Shown here one piece after another: positions 41,313 through 41,424 of a DNA stretch of 41,424 bases. Source of the stretch: CAZCCC01 sp964497245 (lineage in GTDB: Bacteria > Patescibacteriota > Patescibacteriia > Buchananbacterales > UBA6539); assembly GCA_964497245.1 (NCBI GenBank), contig CAZCCC010000009.1, forward strand, positions 1-41,424, written 5' to 3'. The stretch's first letter is position 1. Every line of letters starts with the position of its first letter. A program made the position numbers and the translations under genes. Below the pieces are notes generated by a model. It saw nothing but the letters and a program-made list of their open reading frames with translations. It was not told the DNA's origin and made no database searches.

Positions 41313-41424
41313 AATTTTATTTCTATATTCATTTTATCATATTATTATCTTTTTGTAAATCCCTTAAAATTGGGTATAATAAAGTAAATGGAACAAGGTA
41401 TAATGAAATTATAGCTAAATCATA

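Noticed and set aside
1..41424. CRISPR arrays, transposases, integrases or prophage genes
   Set aside because: I saw no regularly spaced direct repeats and no recombinase or phage structural genes on either strand.

Overview
The window looks like a chromosomal piece of a Candidate Phyla Radiation (Patescibacteria) bacterium. The evidence is the low G+C (about one third by eye), dense short-gap operons, many ATGA overlaps, and the gene repertoire: an array of small two-helix proteins resembling the Patescibacteria T4SS-pilin family, a short GH15 enzyme next to a GH57 protein, a bifunctional phosphoglucose/phosphomannose isomerase, STT3-like and DUF2079 membrane proteins, and large secreted proteins with NBR1-like Ig domains. 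The exact lineage cannot be read from the sequence. TGA is a true stop here (three ORFs end in TGA inside gene overlaps), so this is not a UGA-glycine lineage.

Layout. 153-3994 (minus): MacA/MacB-type efflux operon. 4359-7281 (minus): galT, a prepilin fused to a LamG-like domain, a small Cys-rich lipoprotein and TspO, closed by a strong hairpin terminator. 7521-14676 (minus): yebC, ruvC, GH15 glucoamylase, glycogen synthase, a GH57-kinase fusion and a polysaccharide pyruvyl transferase. 14890-24381 (plus): phosphoglucose/phosphomannose isomerase, STT3-like transferase, LtaS/sulfatase-like enzyme, two polyprenyl-phosphate sugar synthases and two paralogous membrane proteins. 24371-26320 (minus): DUF2079 protein. 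26372-33890 (minus): ten pilin-like genes, an orphan solute-binding protein and galU, with one G+C-rich lipoprotein gene on the plus strand inside the array. 34020-38428 (plus): an orphan coiled-coil protein, tRNA-Ser(CGA), a G+C-rich repeat patch, a histidine phosphatase and SET-domain gene that both look damaged, Sua5, DUF1653 and an MBL-fold enzyme. 38494-41312 (minus): a cysteine-cluster protein and a large secreted lytic-like protein.

How the genes fit together. The carbohydrate genes suggest a glucan store (GlgA builds; GH57 and GH15 remodel and release glucose) whose glucose could be phosphorylated by the kinase half of the fusion and pass through the neighbouring isomerase to mannose or fructose phosphates. 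These would feed the polyprenyl-phosphate sugar synthases and the STT3-like enzyme for surface glycosylation. GalT and GalU supply UDP-sugars. This chain is inference from family membership and gene order.

The most unusual block is the pilin-like array. It holds ten diverged paralogues with one shared core motif. One member has its own near-consensus promoter and Shine-Dalgarno, followed by hairpins before the downstream members. A compositionally foreign lipoprotein gene with its own promoter, structured leader and terminator sits inside the array. The second is the GH57-APH fusion.
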